From Diadophis punctatus similis (taxonomy: Eukaryota; Chordata; Lepidosauria; Squamata; Dipsadidae), in contig JALIGW010000002.1 of assembly GCA_023053685.1 (NCBI GenBank), positions 239,349,177 through 239,413,176 on the forward strand: a DNA stretch of 64,000 nt. Direction: 5' to 3'. Of this stretch, positions 1 through 10,500 are shown piece by piece. Positions within the stretch are counted from its first letter, which is position 1. Each line of letters starts with the position of its first letter. A program made the position numbers and the translations under genes. The notes beneath the pieces are model-generated. The model saw only the letters and a program-made list of their open reading frames with translations. It ran no database searches and was not told the DNA's origin.

Positions 1-149
1 CCTTAGGAAAGCTACAGTTATTTAATCAAGATGGATCAAGTTGGCAAGCATTTATCTATGCAGTCCCAAGGAATTAAGATGGCTGTGATGATACTTTTCA
101 TTAAAAGCCAGTTGAGCTTGACTTTAATATATTATAATAATATAATAAC

Positions 150-524
150 AACAGAGTTGGAAGGGACCTTGGAAGTCTTCAAGTCCAACCCCCTGCCTGG
201 GCAGGAAACCCTACATCACTTCAGACAAATGGTTATCCAATCTCTTCTTAAAAACTTCCAGTGTTGGAACATTTACAACTTCTGGAGGCAAGTTGTTCCA
301 CGGATTAATTGTTCTAACTGTCAGGAAATTTCTCCTTAGTTCTAAGTTACTTCTCTACTTGTTTAGTTTCCACCCATTGCTTCTTGTTCTACCCTCAGGT
401 GCCTTGGAGAATAGTTTGACTCCCTCTTCTTTGTGGCAGCCCCTGAGATATTGGAACACTGCTATCATGTCTCCCCCTAGTCCTTCTTTTCATTAAACTA
501 GACATACCCAGTTCCTGCAACCAT
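150..524 (-). mobile_element. CR1 LINE 3' end, 5'-truncated
   Basis: The minus strand encodes the end of a CR1 reverse-transcriptase ORF and then a short 3' UTR. On the plus strand it is recognised by GTTGGAAGGGACCTTGGA at its left end, the same text that marks about twenty other copies here. The left edge touches an AT-rich TAATA-like tail. The copy stops inside the ORF, as expected for aborted reverse transcription. Confidence 0.85.
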
Positions 525-1744
525 TATCTTGAATGCATATATACCCAGAAGGAAAGTAGACATCAAACAAATCCACATGCAGTTGTAGGAAGCGTGTGCA
601 CGCACACACATACACACTCACACACCAGAAAGGAAGCTTTCCTAGGTGAAAGTACCAGGGAAACACTCCAGGCAGTCTCTCCAACAGTTAAGTTTTATGA
701 ATGAGATTATATCGCATTATATTATATCTATTGAGAAAACTAGAGTATTCCATTCAGTATCCATTTACAGAAATCCAAGCCAGCCTCTTCACAAACAAAA
801 CACCTTCAGCCACAGCTTCCCAGGGCTGGAGCTGATGGGATTACGAATTTACATTCCCCCCACCCAAATTATGACCTTTAGGACATAATAGGATTTACCC
901 ACCACCATTAGAATAGTAAAAGACACAAGGCTCACTACATTGGACAACCCCCTGGAGCATCTCAATCACCAAATCCCAGAACCCTATCAAAATCCATCCA
1001 CTCACTCAGCCATTTTGTCAGCTACCCCAGAAACATGCTGCTGTCACTGAAGTTTCTGGAAAACCAAATAAACAGAGACTTTCTTTCCTTGTAGCCAGCC
1101 TCCATTTTATTTCCAGCTGTTTTTTTCCCCTCACGGCTTGGAACCGGACTGGATTTTTTTCTTCCAACAGTTATGTTGGCAACAACATGCAGAATTTTGC
1201 CCCCATCTTTCTTCTTGGATGTTTTTGGACTTCCTAGTCCATCTTACAGATGTGAAATTTCTTGGTGATCTCCCCTCAAGAATCCTAACCAGAGCCAACC
1301 CTGTTTGGCCTTTTGAACTAAGTTAGATGCCCGTATGTTAGCAACCACTAAAAGCCTCTTTCCTCCCCCTCCAGAGAGGTTTTCAAAGAAAGTTTGGGCA
1401 GACCTGACTCCTTCTAACGTAAATGAGTTTACGAGCTGAGCTGCAGTCTTCAAAGCAAGATTTGGGGCCCGACTCTGAGAGATGCGAATTCCTCCTTCCT
1501 TTCGTTGGAAGAAATATCCATCTGGTTCAGTTCCAAGCTGGGAGAAAGACGCTGGAAACAACATGGAGGCCGATTGGAAAGAAAGATTCTGTTCATTGGT
1601 GAACAGAGCCACCAGGGCTTGTGGTTCTGGGGCAGCTGACCAATTAGCTAGATGAGTGCCAGGATTTTTATACAGGTCCTGAAATGCTGCTGGGGGTGGG
1701 TGGATTGTGCAATGAAGGGGCTTGTGTTCGGAAAGGGTGTTGGG
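525..1744. other. No recognised gene or repeat
   Basis: The only visible structure is a short CA-rich tract near 600-625. Open frames here are short, lack recognisable motifs and are not flanked by convincing splice sites. It may be unique intergenic sequence upstream of ZNF1. Confidence 0.5.
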
Positions 1745-2001
1745 CAGAGGTGGTTCGGTATTCAGCCGGTTCAGACCGGTTCGCCCAAACCGTTAGCGGA
1801 AATCGCGGGTGGACCCGCCCCCCACCGCCAGAGCTCTATGCCATCTCTATGTAGGCATGTTTTTGAGGCCGGGCGCATGTGCAGAAGGCCAGGTGCATGC
1901 GTGGAAGGTAGGCGTGCGCGTGAACCGGGTGTGCGCGCACACGAAGCGAGTGTGTGCGCGCAGGGCGAACCGGTAGTAACAAAATGTGAAACCCACCCCT
2001 G
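1745..2001. mobile_element. Non-autonomous hAT-type element with 8-bp target duplication
   Basis: The ends are inverted (CAGAGGTGG... and ...CCACCCCTG). The flanks are GTGTTGGG at 1737-1744 and GTATTGGG at 2002-2009, an 8-bp duplication with one mismatch, as hAT transposases make. The interior is rich in GTGCGCGC-like text and has no coding capacity. Confidence 0.8.
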
Positions 2002-2287
2002 GTATTGGGTCATTCGCATTGTGGCTAATGGCTTTCATCCTGTACTGGATCTTGGGTGAGGGGGTTGCTGCGCTAATCCTACCATTCTGCTTTTGTTAGC
2101 TGTCAAAGTATGCGGCCAGGCGCTTTGAAATATCCTGTCTGGAGTGGATTTCTGCCCACAGTATTTGCTTTGCTTATGAGTGGAGCCATCTAAGATAGTT
2201 GGCTTCCTCTTTCAATAAGGTCTTTATCTCTTTAAGCACTGGCACCTGCTGTGGGCCGTTGCGGAAAGACTTGGGGGCTGCTTCCCG

Positions 2288-2415
2288 CCTATTTATTTAT
2301 TTATTTATTTATTTATTTTGCTGTTCTTATATGCTGCCCTACTCCCTGGGGACTCAGGGCGGCGTACAACAGAGTATAAGAACAATATAAAACAGTAGCA
2401 AAAAATAAAACATTT
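2288..2415 (-). mobile_element. L2-like LINE 3' end
   Basis: A TTTA-repeat tail is followed on the plus strand by text about a CTGGGGACTCAGGGCGGC motif, identical in kind to the 3' end of the long L2 copy at 35405-38083. Only the 3' UTR is present. Confidence 0.75.
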
Positions 2416-2603
2416 ATTAAAAGATTAAAAAAACCAAAAAAGCATCTTTCAAAACATGCTTCTCCATTTCTCCTTTAGGGAAATATAATATTCTGCTTTT
2501 TTCTTTTTAAATAGTTCCCAAAATATTTCATTCTTCCGAGTGTGTGGGGGGGGCAGGGACTTCCCACACTTAACACAATTCCCACACTTAACACCATCTC
2601 CTG

Positions 2604-2735
2604 TGGCCTAGAGGTGGAACTCTTGCCTCACAATCAGGAGGTTGTGAGTTCGATCCTAGGTAGAGGTAAATGTAGGGTCTCCTGCTTGGGCAGGGGGCTG
2701 GACTAGATGACCTGCAAGGTCCCGTCCAACCCGGT
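2604..2735 (+). mobile_element. tRNA-headed SINE with CR1-like tail
   Basis: The left half has an A-box-like GTGGCCTAGAGGTGGAAC and a B-box-like GTTCGATCC, spaced as in a tRNA gene. The right half is the CR1 3' text (TTGGGCAGGGGGCTGGACTA onward). This composition suggests a SINE mobilised by CR1 machinery. It lacks a full tRNA fold, so it is not called a tRNA gene. Confidence 0.65.
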
Positions 2736-3416
2736 TAAAGCACTTTTAAAGGTGCAGAGAGCCTTTAAAAAGCCTGCAGCTTTGCAACTTTGGATGAGGA
2801 AGACAATCCCTTCTCAAGACAAAACCACCCTGACTTTTGCATATAAAGGAGGAGGAGGAGGAGGAGCCTGGGGTGGATTGATTGCAAAAGGCGTGGGGAG
2901 GGGGGCGTGGACTCTTCCCCCCCACCCCCTATGCCTTTTTTCATTTCTCATCCTTCTCTGGGCTGGCTGGGTTTTCGCATTGCATGCTCCCTTCTGCCTT
3001 CCCTTCTCCAGCCAAGCCCAACGTCCCCGCAACTTACCAGCTACGGGGACAGCTGCGCTCCTGAATGCTACTCTCTCCAGAAGTGCTCAGCTTCCATAGA
3101 AAAGCAAAGCCGAGGGGGGGGGGCGGAGAGGAGGGGAGGGGGACAGAAAAGGAGGATACAACCGGAAATGGGTTTTCCCCTACCTCCCCCCCTCCCTGCC
3201 AGCCCCCCAATGCCTTTCTAGGACTGTTTTGTTCACTCTCTTTAACCCTTGGAGAGCTGGCAACTCTCTTCCTTTCTGGCGCGCGGGGGTGGGGGGTGGA
3301 TGGGGAGAGAGAGAGAGAGAGAGAGAAAAAAAAAAGGAGGAAAAACCGGGATCAGTTTGGACGTGGGTGGGTGGGTGGGTGGGCGCAGGCAAGGTTAAAG
3401 AGCAGCGATTTGGCTC
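2736..3416. other. GC-rich and purine-rich stretch, nothing recognised
   Basis: It contains GGA-triplet, poly-C/poly-G and GA-repeat tracts (3307-3340) and GGGT repeats near 3365-3385. Overlapping open frames on both strands come from low complexity. No domain or splice pattern is visible. Confidence 0.45.
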
Positions 3417-3532
3417 CTTATTTTATTTTATTTTAATGTATTTTGTCAAAACATGTGTAGAAGATAGCAGGTATGGTATAAACACAAACAAAAGCAAAGT
3501 AGGTACAGGTACATTTGGACCAAGGAAACAAC
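3417..3532 (-). mobile_element. 3' UTR fragment of CR1-like LINE family 2
   Basis: A TTTTA-rich tail is followed by TTTTGTCAAAAC and text about GTATGGTATAAACA that is shared with the 3' UTRs at 12668 and 45760. No coding sequence remains. Confidence 0.65.
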
Positions 3533-3696
3533 AAATGCAATTCTGTAGCCTGAAAATTCGGGAGCTTGGAAAAACGGGTGGCCGGTGGGTTGCGCTCTTT
3601 TTGCATCCCCGCCGTATTTCCCCGCATGAAAAAGGGGGAAAGACTGGTTTTAGGTATTGTGCAATGCAGTCTAGACGTGATGGATAGGATTACAGA

Positions 3697-4278
3697 TTAC
3701 AGATTATTAGAGTTGGAAGGGACCTTGTAGGTCATCTAGTCCAACCCCCCCTCCCCTCAAGCAGGAGTCCCTACACCATTTCGGACAAATGGCAGTCCAA
3801 TCTCCCTTTGAAAGTCTCAAGTGTTGGAGCTCTCACAGCCTCTGCAGGCAAGCTGTTCCACTGGCTGATCGCTCTCACCGTCAGAAAGTTTCTCCTTATT
3901 TCCAGGTTGAATCTCTCCTTGGTCAGCTTCCATCCATTATTCCTTGTCTGGCCTTCTGGTGCCTTGGAAAACAGCCTGACCCCCTCCTCTCTGTGGTAGC
4001 CCCTCAAGTATTGGAACACTGCTATCATGTCACCCCTGGTCCTTCTCTTCGCCAGACTGGCCATGCTCAGTTCCTGCAACCGCTCTTCATATGTTTTAGT
4101 TTCCAGTCCCCTTATCATCCTGGTTGCTCTCCTCTGCACTTTCTTTGGAGCTTCAATGTCTTTTTTGCAGTTTGGTGACCAAAACTAGATGCAGTACTCT
4201 AGGTGTGGTCTGACCAAGGCTTTATAGAGTGGTATTAATACCTCCCTGGTCCTAGATTGTATCCCTCTATTTAAGACT
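3697..4278 (-). mobile_element. CR1 LINE 3' region with degraded ORF end
   Basis: The minus strand encodes a 122-residue stretch of the RT C-terminal region beginning MQRRATRMIRGLETKTYEER and ending HLSEMV, the usual CR1 terminus. The 3' end reads AGATTATTAGAGTTGGAAGG on the plus strand, a tail variant also seen at 4598 and 9868. This suggests a separate subfamily. Confidence 0.88.
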
Positions 4279-4400
4279 AATTTAAGAACTGCAGTGATTC
4301 ACTTAACAAACGTGGTGAGAAAAGTCCTAAAGTGGGACAAAACTCACTTAACGAACTTCTCACTTATCAACATAAATGGGCTCCATTGTGGTCACAAGAA
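4279..4400. mobile_element. Fragment of the AGTCCTCGACTTA MITE family
   Basis: CACTTAACAAACGTGGTGAG and the CACTTAACGAAC text match the middle of complete copies at 8517 and 22950. Both termini are missing. Confidence 0.5.
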
Positions 4401-4467
4401 AAGTTTCTGTGGTTTTTTCTTTATATTCACTCTGAGAATATGAATCTTACTCCAATATGTCTTTGCA

Positions 4468-4597
4468 AACTAGATCAGTCTTTCTCAACCTCGGCTACTT
4501 TAAGATGCGTGGACTTCATCTCCCAGAATTCCAGCTGGGAATTCAGCTGGGAATTCTGGGAGGTGAAGTCCACGCATCTTAAAGTGGCCGAGGTTTA
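4468..4597. mobile_element. Fold-back hAT-like element (hairpin)
   Basis: Left arm CTTTAAGATGCGTGGACTTC is answered by the complementary GAAGTCCACGCATCTTAAAG on the right, with AGAATTCCAGCTGGGAATTC at the centre. The right terminus is cut off where a CR1 copy begins. Confidence 0.65.
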
Positions 4598-4966
4598 GAT
4601 TTAGATTTATTATTAGAGTTGGAAGGGACCTTGTAGGTCATCTAGTCCAACCCCCTGCTCAATCAGGAGTTCCTACACCATTTGAGACAGATGGCAGTCC
4701 AGTCTCTCCTTGAAGATCGCAAGTATTGGGGCTCTCACAACCTCCGCTGGCAAGCTGTTCCAGTGGTTGATCGCTCTCACCGTCAGAAAGTTTCTCCTCA
4801 CTTCCAGGTTGAATCTCTCCTTGGTCAGCTTCCATCCGTTATTCCTTGTTTGGCCTTCTGGTGCCATAGAGAACAGCCTGACCCCCTCCTCTCTGTGGCA
4901 TCCCCTCAAGTATTGGAACACTGCTATCATGTCACCCCTGGCCCTTCTCTTCGCCAGACTGTCCTA
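4598..4966 (-). mobile_element. CR1 LINE 3' end
   Basis: Same subfamily tail as the 3697 copy (TTTATTATTAGAGTTGGAAG). The minus strand encodes 85 residues starting [20 protein letters not shown]. It breaks off at 4966 into unrelated sequence. Confidence 0.85.
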
Positions 4967-5189
4967 GATGGGTCCCCCACCAGTGACACAGCAGCACATT
5001 TTTGGTGGTGCGGGATTTCTTTGCCGTTTCCCCCAGCATTTCTTTCACTACACACTTCCGCAGTGTCGTTCCCCGATACAAAATCAGAAAGTTTCCTCCC
5101 TGAGGGATACAGGGAGGGCATCTGGACAGGGTCTTTTGGGGAGGCCGATCATGATAAGAATGCAAAGAAGTAAATTAAAACCTTAACTT

Positions 5190-5397
5190 ATTTTTATTTA
5201 TTTATTTTATTTATTTATTTTTTCAAGTACATGTTGGTAATATACATAGATATAACATTGTTTATATACATAAGATGAGTACTGATAAGCGGGAACATTA
5301 GGACAGGGACGGTAGGCACGCTGGTGCACTTATGCACGCCCCTTACTGACCTTTTAGGAATCGGGTGAGGTCAACAGTGGACAGTCTAAGGGACTTA
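5190..5397 (-). mobile_element. 3' UTR of CR1-like LINE family 2
   Basis: The plus strand reads a TTTA-rich tail, then GACAGGGACGGTAGGCACG and CTTATGCACGCCCC, the signature shared with the copies at 12668 and 45760. Only the UTR and the last few codons are present. Confidence 0.7.
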
Positions 5398-5974
5398 GTT
5401 AAATAAAGTACAGAGGGCCAGCAGGAAGGGATGGGCGTAAGATCCAGCCTGAGCTGCTATGTTGCACCTTCTCACCTCTTAGGGGTTAAAGCAAGAGAGG
5501 CGAGATGGCTAGAAAGGCCAAGAGGAAGGAAAGAGATGGGGAAACCAGCCGTTTCCTGTCCTGTCTTGCCCCTCCTTCTCCCCCCCCCCATTGGGCAAAG
5601 GGGTCTTTGTCTTGGGATGCCTGGTGAGTTCCTCCCTGGGAGGGGAGGGAGGCTGCCTGGGATGGCGGTGTCAGGTTGGGAGGGAGGCAGCTATGGAGAG
5701 TCCACACCTGTGGAGGGATGGAGACCCAAGGGTGGGAGGGAGGAGGGAAGGATTCAAAGAGGACCAAAAAGGACTACCCCTTTCCAGACATCTGGCGCTC
5801 TTGGTCTCTCCGCCCTTTGAAGTGAAATGCAGTCCACAGAGGGGGAAAGTTTAACTCAAACCCTTTGAGTCCCTCCCTGTGGAGGTGGTCAACAGTGTTA
5901 AATATCCGGGGGGTGCAGATAACGAACAATCTGACTTGGTCTCCTCGTACGTCATCTTTAACGATGCGTGCTGC
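5398..5974. other. Unassigned stretch
   Basis: Moderately GC-rich sequence with a poly-C tract at about 5579-5590. Short overlapping frames have no recognised domain and no supporting splice sites. Confidence 0.4.
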
Positions 5975-6285
5975 GACCTTGGGACGCAGCAACGGTCATA
6001 GAATAGAATGGAATAGAATTCTTTATTGGCCAAGTGTGATTGGACACACAAGGAATTCGTCCTCTGTGCAGAAGCTCTCGGTGTACATAAAAAAAATAAA
6101 TACATTCACCAAGAATCATAATCCGTCGCCAAGCATCTGAATTTTGATCACGTGACCAGGGGGAATGCCACGACGGTCGTAAGCGTGGAAAAACACTTTC
6201 GTAAGTCACTTTTTTTCCAGAGCCGTTGCAACTTTGAACGGCCATTAAAGGAACTGTTGTGAATCGAGGCCTGCCTGTATAACAC
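5975..6285. mobile_element. AGTCCTCGACTTA MITE fragment interrupted by a LINE tail
   Basis: The right half of the MITE is present (GCATCTGAATTTTGATCACG and a GAGGCCTGCCTGTA end near 6285). A CR1/L3-type 3' end (5998-6112) splits it. The left terminus is not visible. Confidence 0.6.
5998..6112 (-). mobile_element. CR1/L3-type 3' end with AATAG-like tail
   Basis: Read on the minus strand it ends GGCCAATAAAGAATTCTATT followed by TCTATTC units. The same sequence lies at 39817-39918, also inside a MITE copy. The tail pentamer is the unit that elsewhere in the window forms long arrays. Confidence 0.6.
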
Positions 6286-6339
6286 TTGGAACTCCTAAAA
6301 AGGAAAAGAAAAAAAGACAGAATGTAACTCTCACCTGCA

Positions 6340-6340
<1 letters not shown>

Positions 6341-6413
<73 letters not shown>

Positions 6414-6452
6414 CATTTTTTGCTGATAAATGAAAATAAAGGGAGACTATAA

Positions 6453-6484
<32 letters not shown>

Positions 6485-6832
6485 AGCATTTTTTGCTGAT
6501 AAATGAAAATAAAGGGAGACTATTATAGATCTATTTCGAGCTACTTAGCTCTCGTCAGATAGCCATACCCTTACTGGGATTTGAACCTGGGCTGCCTGCC
6601 TTGTATTTTATTTATTTATTTATTTAAATGGATTTATATGCCGCCCAACTCCCAGGGGACTCTGGGCGGCTCACAACATGTCAATCCATTTTCCAATATA
6701 AAAAGACACAACCATTTAAAAGCTACAAAAATTAAAAAGAACATCTAACATTCATAACCAAGGGGGGAGAAGTAAGGCAGCAGCTTAGCCATTAGGCCAC
6801 AGGCTCTATTCCCTATCAGCTTTTCACCATAT

Positions 6833-6888
<56 letters not shown>

Positions 6889-6920
6889 CATTTTTTGCTG
6901 ATAAATGAAAATGAAGGGCT
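6341..6920 (-). mobile_element. tRNA-derived SINE pieces with (GT)n tracts, interrupted by an L2 tail
   Basis: The minus strand shows an A-box-like TGGCCTAATGGCTAAGCTGC near 6780-6805 and a B-box-like GGTTCAAATCCC near 6570-6590. These are separated by an inserted L2 3' end (6604-6766). The SINE 3' end, with plus-strand text ATTTTTTGCTGATAAATGAA, occurs three times (about 6414, 6487, 6889). Each time it abuts a (GT)n tract (6355-6411, 6459-6483, 6836-6886). Confidence 0.55.
6604..6766 (-). mobile_element. L2-like LINE 3' end inside a SINE
   Basis: A TTTA tail is followed by GCCGCCCAACTCCCAGGGGA and GGGCGGC, the L2 3' motif. The SINE's tRNA-like head continues on both sides. Confidence 0.7.
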
Positions 6921-7167
6921 TTGTTCTCCATTGTTACAGGTGTGACTGTCTCTACGGTACCTTCATTTGCCCTTTGAGGTTTAAAGTTTCTCTACCAGGA
7001 GGTGCCACAGTTACCAGCTGGCACTGCTTACCAGCTCCTTTACCATTTTGAGAATGTGCTACACCTTGGCCTTTGATAGCTTTGGACCGTGTTTCCTTTA
7101 AGAAGGAAGTTTCAGGGAACTGTGCCTCCCTGCTCCTGATGGGAATCTACCCCGGAACTATTCAAAA
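6921..7167 (+). other. Sequence upstream of the ZNF1 start codon
   Basis: No repeat or clear core promoter is seen in the 250 bases before the ATG at 7168. It could hold 5' UTR. A first non-coding exon further upstream cannot be excluded. Confidence 0.3.
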
Positions 7168-7560
7168 ATGGAGCAGAACCTGGCTGGCCCAGAAGCAGGA
7201 AGGAACTCTGATGTTCTCCAGGTGGAGCTCGGGGCTGCTAAGATGATGCCGGGGGAGTCCAACCACACGGTGGATGCCCGATGCCTCCGCTTCCGGCAGT
7301 TCCACTACCGGGAGATCTGGGGACCCCGAGAGGTGTTCAACCAGCTCCGTGATCTTTGCTTCCTGTGGCTCCAACCCGAGCGTCATACTAAGAATCAGAT
7401 CCTGGATTTGGTGATCCTGGAGCAGTTCCTGGCTGCCCTTCCCCCGGAAATGGAGAGCTGGCTTCGAGAATGCGGGCCGGAAACCAGCTCTCAGGCGGTG
7501 GCCCTGGCTGAAGGATTCCTGCTGAGTAAAGCAGAAGAAAAGTATCAGGAAGAGCAGCAG
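7168..7560 (+). CDS. ZNF1 exon 1: SCAN domain
   Basis: 131 codons ending in phase 0 at a GTGAGT donor (7561). SCAN hallmarks are present in order: [52 protein letters not shown] and [13 protein letters not shown]. No frame breaks. SCAN is an all-helical dimerisation module specific to vertebrate zinc-finger genes. Confidence 0.92.
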
Positions 7561-10500
7561 GTGAGTATCCTGGTCCAGGTATTCCTCGACTTACGACCAC
7601 AATATGAGCCCAGGATTTCTGTTGCTAAGCAAGATAGCTGTTAAGTGAGTTTTGCAACCTTTTACAACCTTTCTCGCCACAGTTGTTAACTGAACCACTG
7701 CAATTGGGGTTTTTTTATAACAATTGTATTGATTTATGATATATTCATTGGCAACCTTCAGTCTCGTAAGACTATTTATTTATTTATTTGTTTGTTTGTT
7801 TATTTGTTTATTTGTTTATTTGTTTATTTGTTTGTGAGACATATACCACCTCATAGTGCAAGCACTCTCTAAGCGGTTTACACCAGTAAGCAATGTATAT
7901 TTACATTTCCCCCAACAATCTGGGTCCTCATTTTACCTACCTCGGAAGGATGGAAGGCTGAGTCAACCTTGAGCCGGTGAGATTTGAACAGCTGAACTGC
8001 TGATCACAGTCAGCTAAAGTAGCCTGCAGTACTGCACTCTAACTGCTGCGCCACCTCGGCTCTTCATAATTGTGTGTTTTTTTTTCTTTAATCATAGCAG
8101 TCAATTTAGCCATCTCTGCTAACTCCGTCAAGTTTTGCAGCCATTCGTCCATTGTCAAGGTCGAAGTGTGTTCTTCCATTTCCGAACGTAAAATCACTGC
8201 AATTGTTAAGTTGGTAATATGGTTGTTAGGTGAATCAGGTTTCCCCAATGGCTTTGCTTATCAGAAGGTTGCAAAAAGGGACCCCGGGACACTGCAATGG
8301 TCATAAATATGAGTCAGTGGCCAAGCATCTGAATTTTGATCATGTGATCATGGGGATGTTGCAACGGCCATGAGTGTGAAAACCGGCCACAAATCACTTT
8401 TTTCAGTGCTGTTGTAACTTTGTCCAGTCACTAGATGAATGGTTGTAAGTTGAGGATTATCTGTAGTTGCAAGGAGCAAGTAATCACAACCCTGAGAAAA
8501 GCATTGTGATCCATTACAGGTAGTCCTCGACTTACAACCACAATTGAGCCCAAAATTTTTGTTGCTAAGTGAAACATTTGCTAAATGAGTTTTTGCCCCA
8601 TTTTATGACCTTTCTTGCCACGTTAAGTGAATCACTGCAATCACCGTTGTTAAGTGAATCTGGCTTCCCGATTGGCTATGCTTGTCAGAAGATCACAAAA
8701 GGAGATCATTGCAACTGTCATAAATATGAACCAATTGCCAAGCATCTGAATTATGATCGTGCGATCATGGGGATGGAAAAACATGCATAAATCACTTTTT
8801 TTTGGGTGCTGTTGTAACTTCCAAAGGTCACTAAACGATTGGTTGTAAGTTGAAGACTATCTGTAGTTGCAAAGAGCAAATAACCACAATCTTTAGAAAA
8901 GCACTGCGATCCCTTACAGTCCCTTTCTCATCTGGGAACTTTCTACTCTTCTTTTCCAGGGTCAGGAAAATTTTCCAGACTTGGCCAACGAGATGGGGAA
9001 AGCTCCTTCGAACATCAGACCCAGAACATTTTTCAGGTGGATTGTGGAGGAGGAGCCTGAACAGATTGTTTCTTGTCAAGGTAAGGCCTTCCTTGTCACG
9101 GTGTGAATATTGTCAGTTGTATGTCTATGCAGGGTGATGCACCCCTATCTAATATTATGGTACATTCCAATACAAGCAGAACACGTGATATGATCTTGTA
9201 CGCATGTGTGCATTCCTAAGCCACCATTAATTTCCTTTTGCCTTGGCTCTTGACCTGAACGGTCGCGTTTTTTTTAGCAAAGATGTAATTATTCAGGATT
9301 TATCGTTTTTGTACTGAAATAAATATTTTCTATTAAACTTTTAATCTCGGCTTCATTTCTAACATGTCTGAATTCCAACTAAAGATCCAAATCGCCCCTA
9401 TGAGATTTTATTCTCATCCCAACATTCCTTGACAGATTTCTCCTTTATATCCCTTTCTCACCTCTATCTGAAATCTGGGAAGATTTTTTTTTTTGTAATT
9501 TGCATCCTTTTACAGTTGCCTTGTTTCACCAGAGACAAAAGTTTGAATGACTTATTTTTATTGACTGTATTTATAACCCTATTGAGTACCAAAGGACTCT
9601 GGGCAGTATACAATAAACCAAGAAATAAATCAAAATCCATATTAAAAACAAAAACATTGTAAAAAAAAAGCCAAGATAAATCCCTTTTGTGCCCCTCACA
9701 GGTGAAGGAATGATGCCAGGGATCCAGTCATGGTGGCACCCATATGGAAATGGAATAGAAACAGCTCTTGAAGAACCACGTGAGGTATGAGAATAACTCT
9801 TGAATAGATAAGCAAGGGCTTTGAAGTCTTCATCTCTCTATAGTTTAATGGGACCAGTTACTATTTAGATTTATTATTAGAGTTGGAAGGGACCTTGTAG
9901 GTCATCTAGTCCAACCCCCTGCTCAAGCAGGAGTTCCTACACCATTTGAGACAGATGGCAGTCCAGTCTCCCCTTGAAGTTCGCAAGTGTTGGGGCTCTC
10001 ACAATTATAATTAAGACTGGATTACAAAAGGCTCATCTGGGTTTGGATGCTTCAAAACTGGTTCCCAGCAAAGAGCCGCTTCAGTTTCTCGAAGGCCGCT
10101 TGGCATTTGATGGACCAATTTAGTGGCTGACTCGGTTTGGGTTTTGAGCAGGTTGGTGATGGGCAGGGCTATCTGGGCAAAAGTGGGGATGAACTGCCGA
10201 TAGAAGTTTGCAAATCCCAGGAAGCTCTGTAGCTGCCTCCTGGTCCAAGGGGCCTCCCACTCCAGAATCGCCCTCACCTTACCCAGGTCCATTTCCACCC
10301 CATCCTTAGCGATGCGATGCCCCAGATAGTCTAGGTTGATCTTATGGAAGTCACATTTAAATAGCTTCGCGTACAACTGGGTTTTTCTTAGCTTCTCAAG
10401 TACCGCCCCCACTAGTCTTACATGCTCTTCCATGAGCTCAGTATAAATTAAGATATCATCTAGATATACCAGCACCCTTTGGTACAGGTATTCATGCAGG

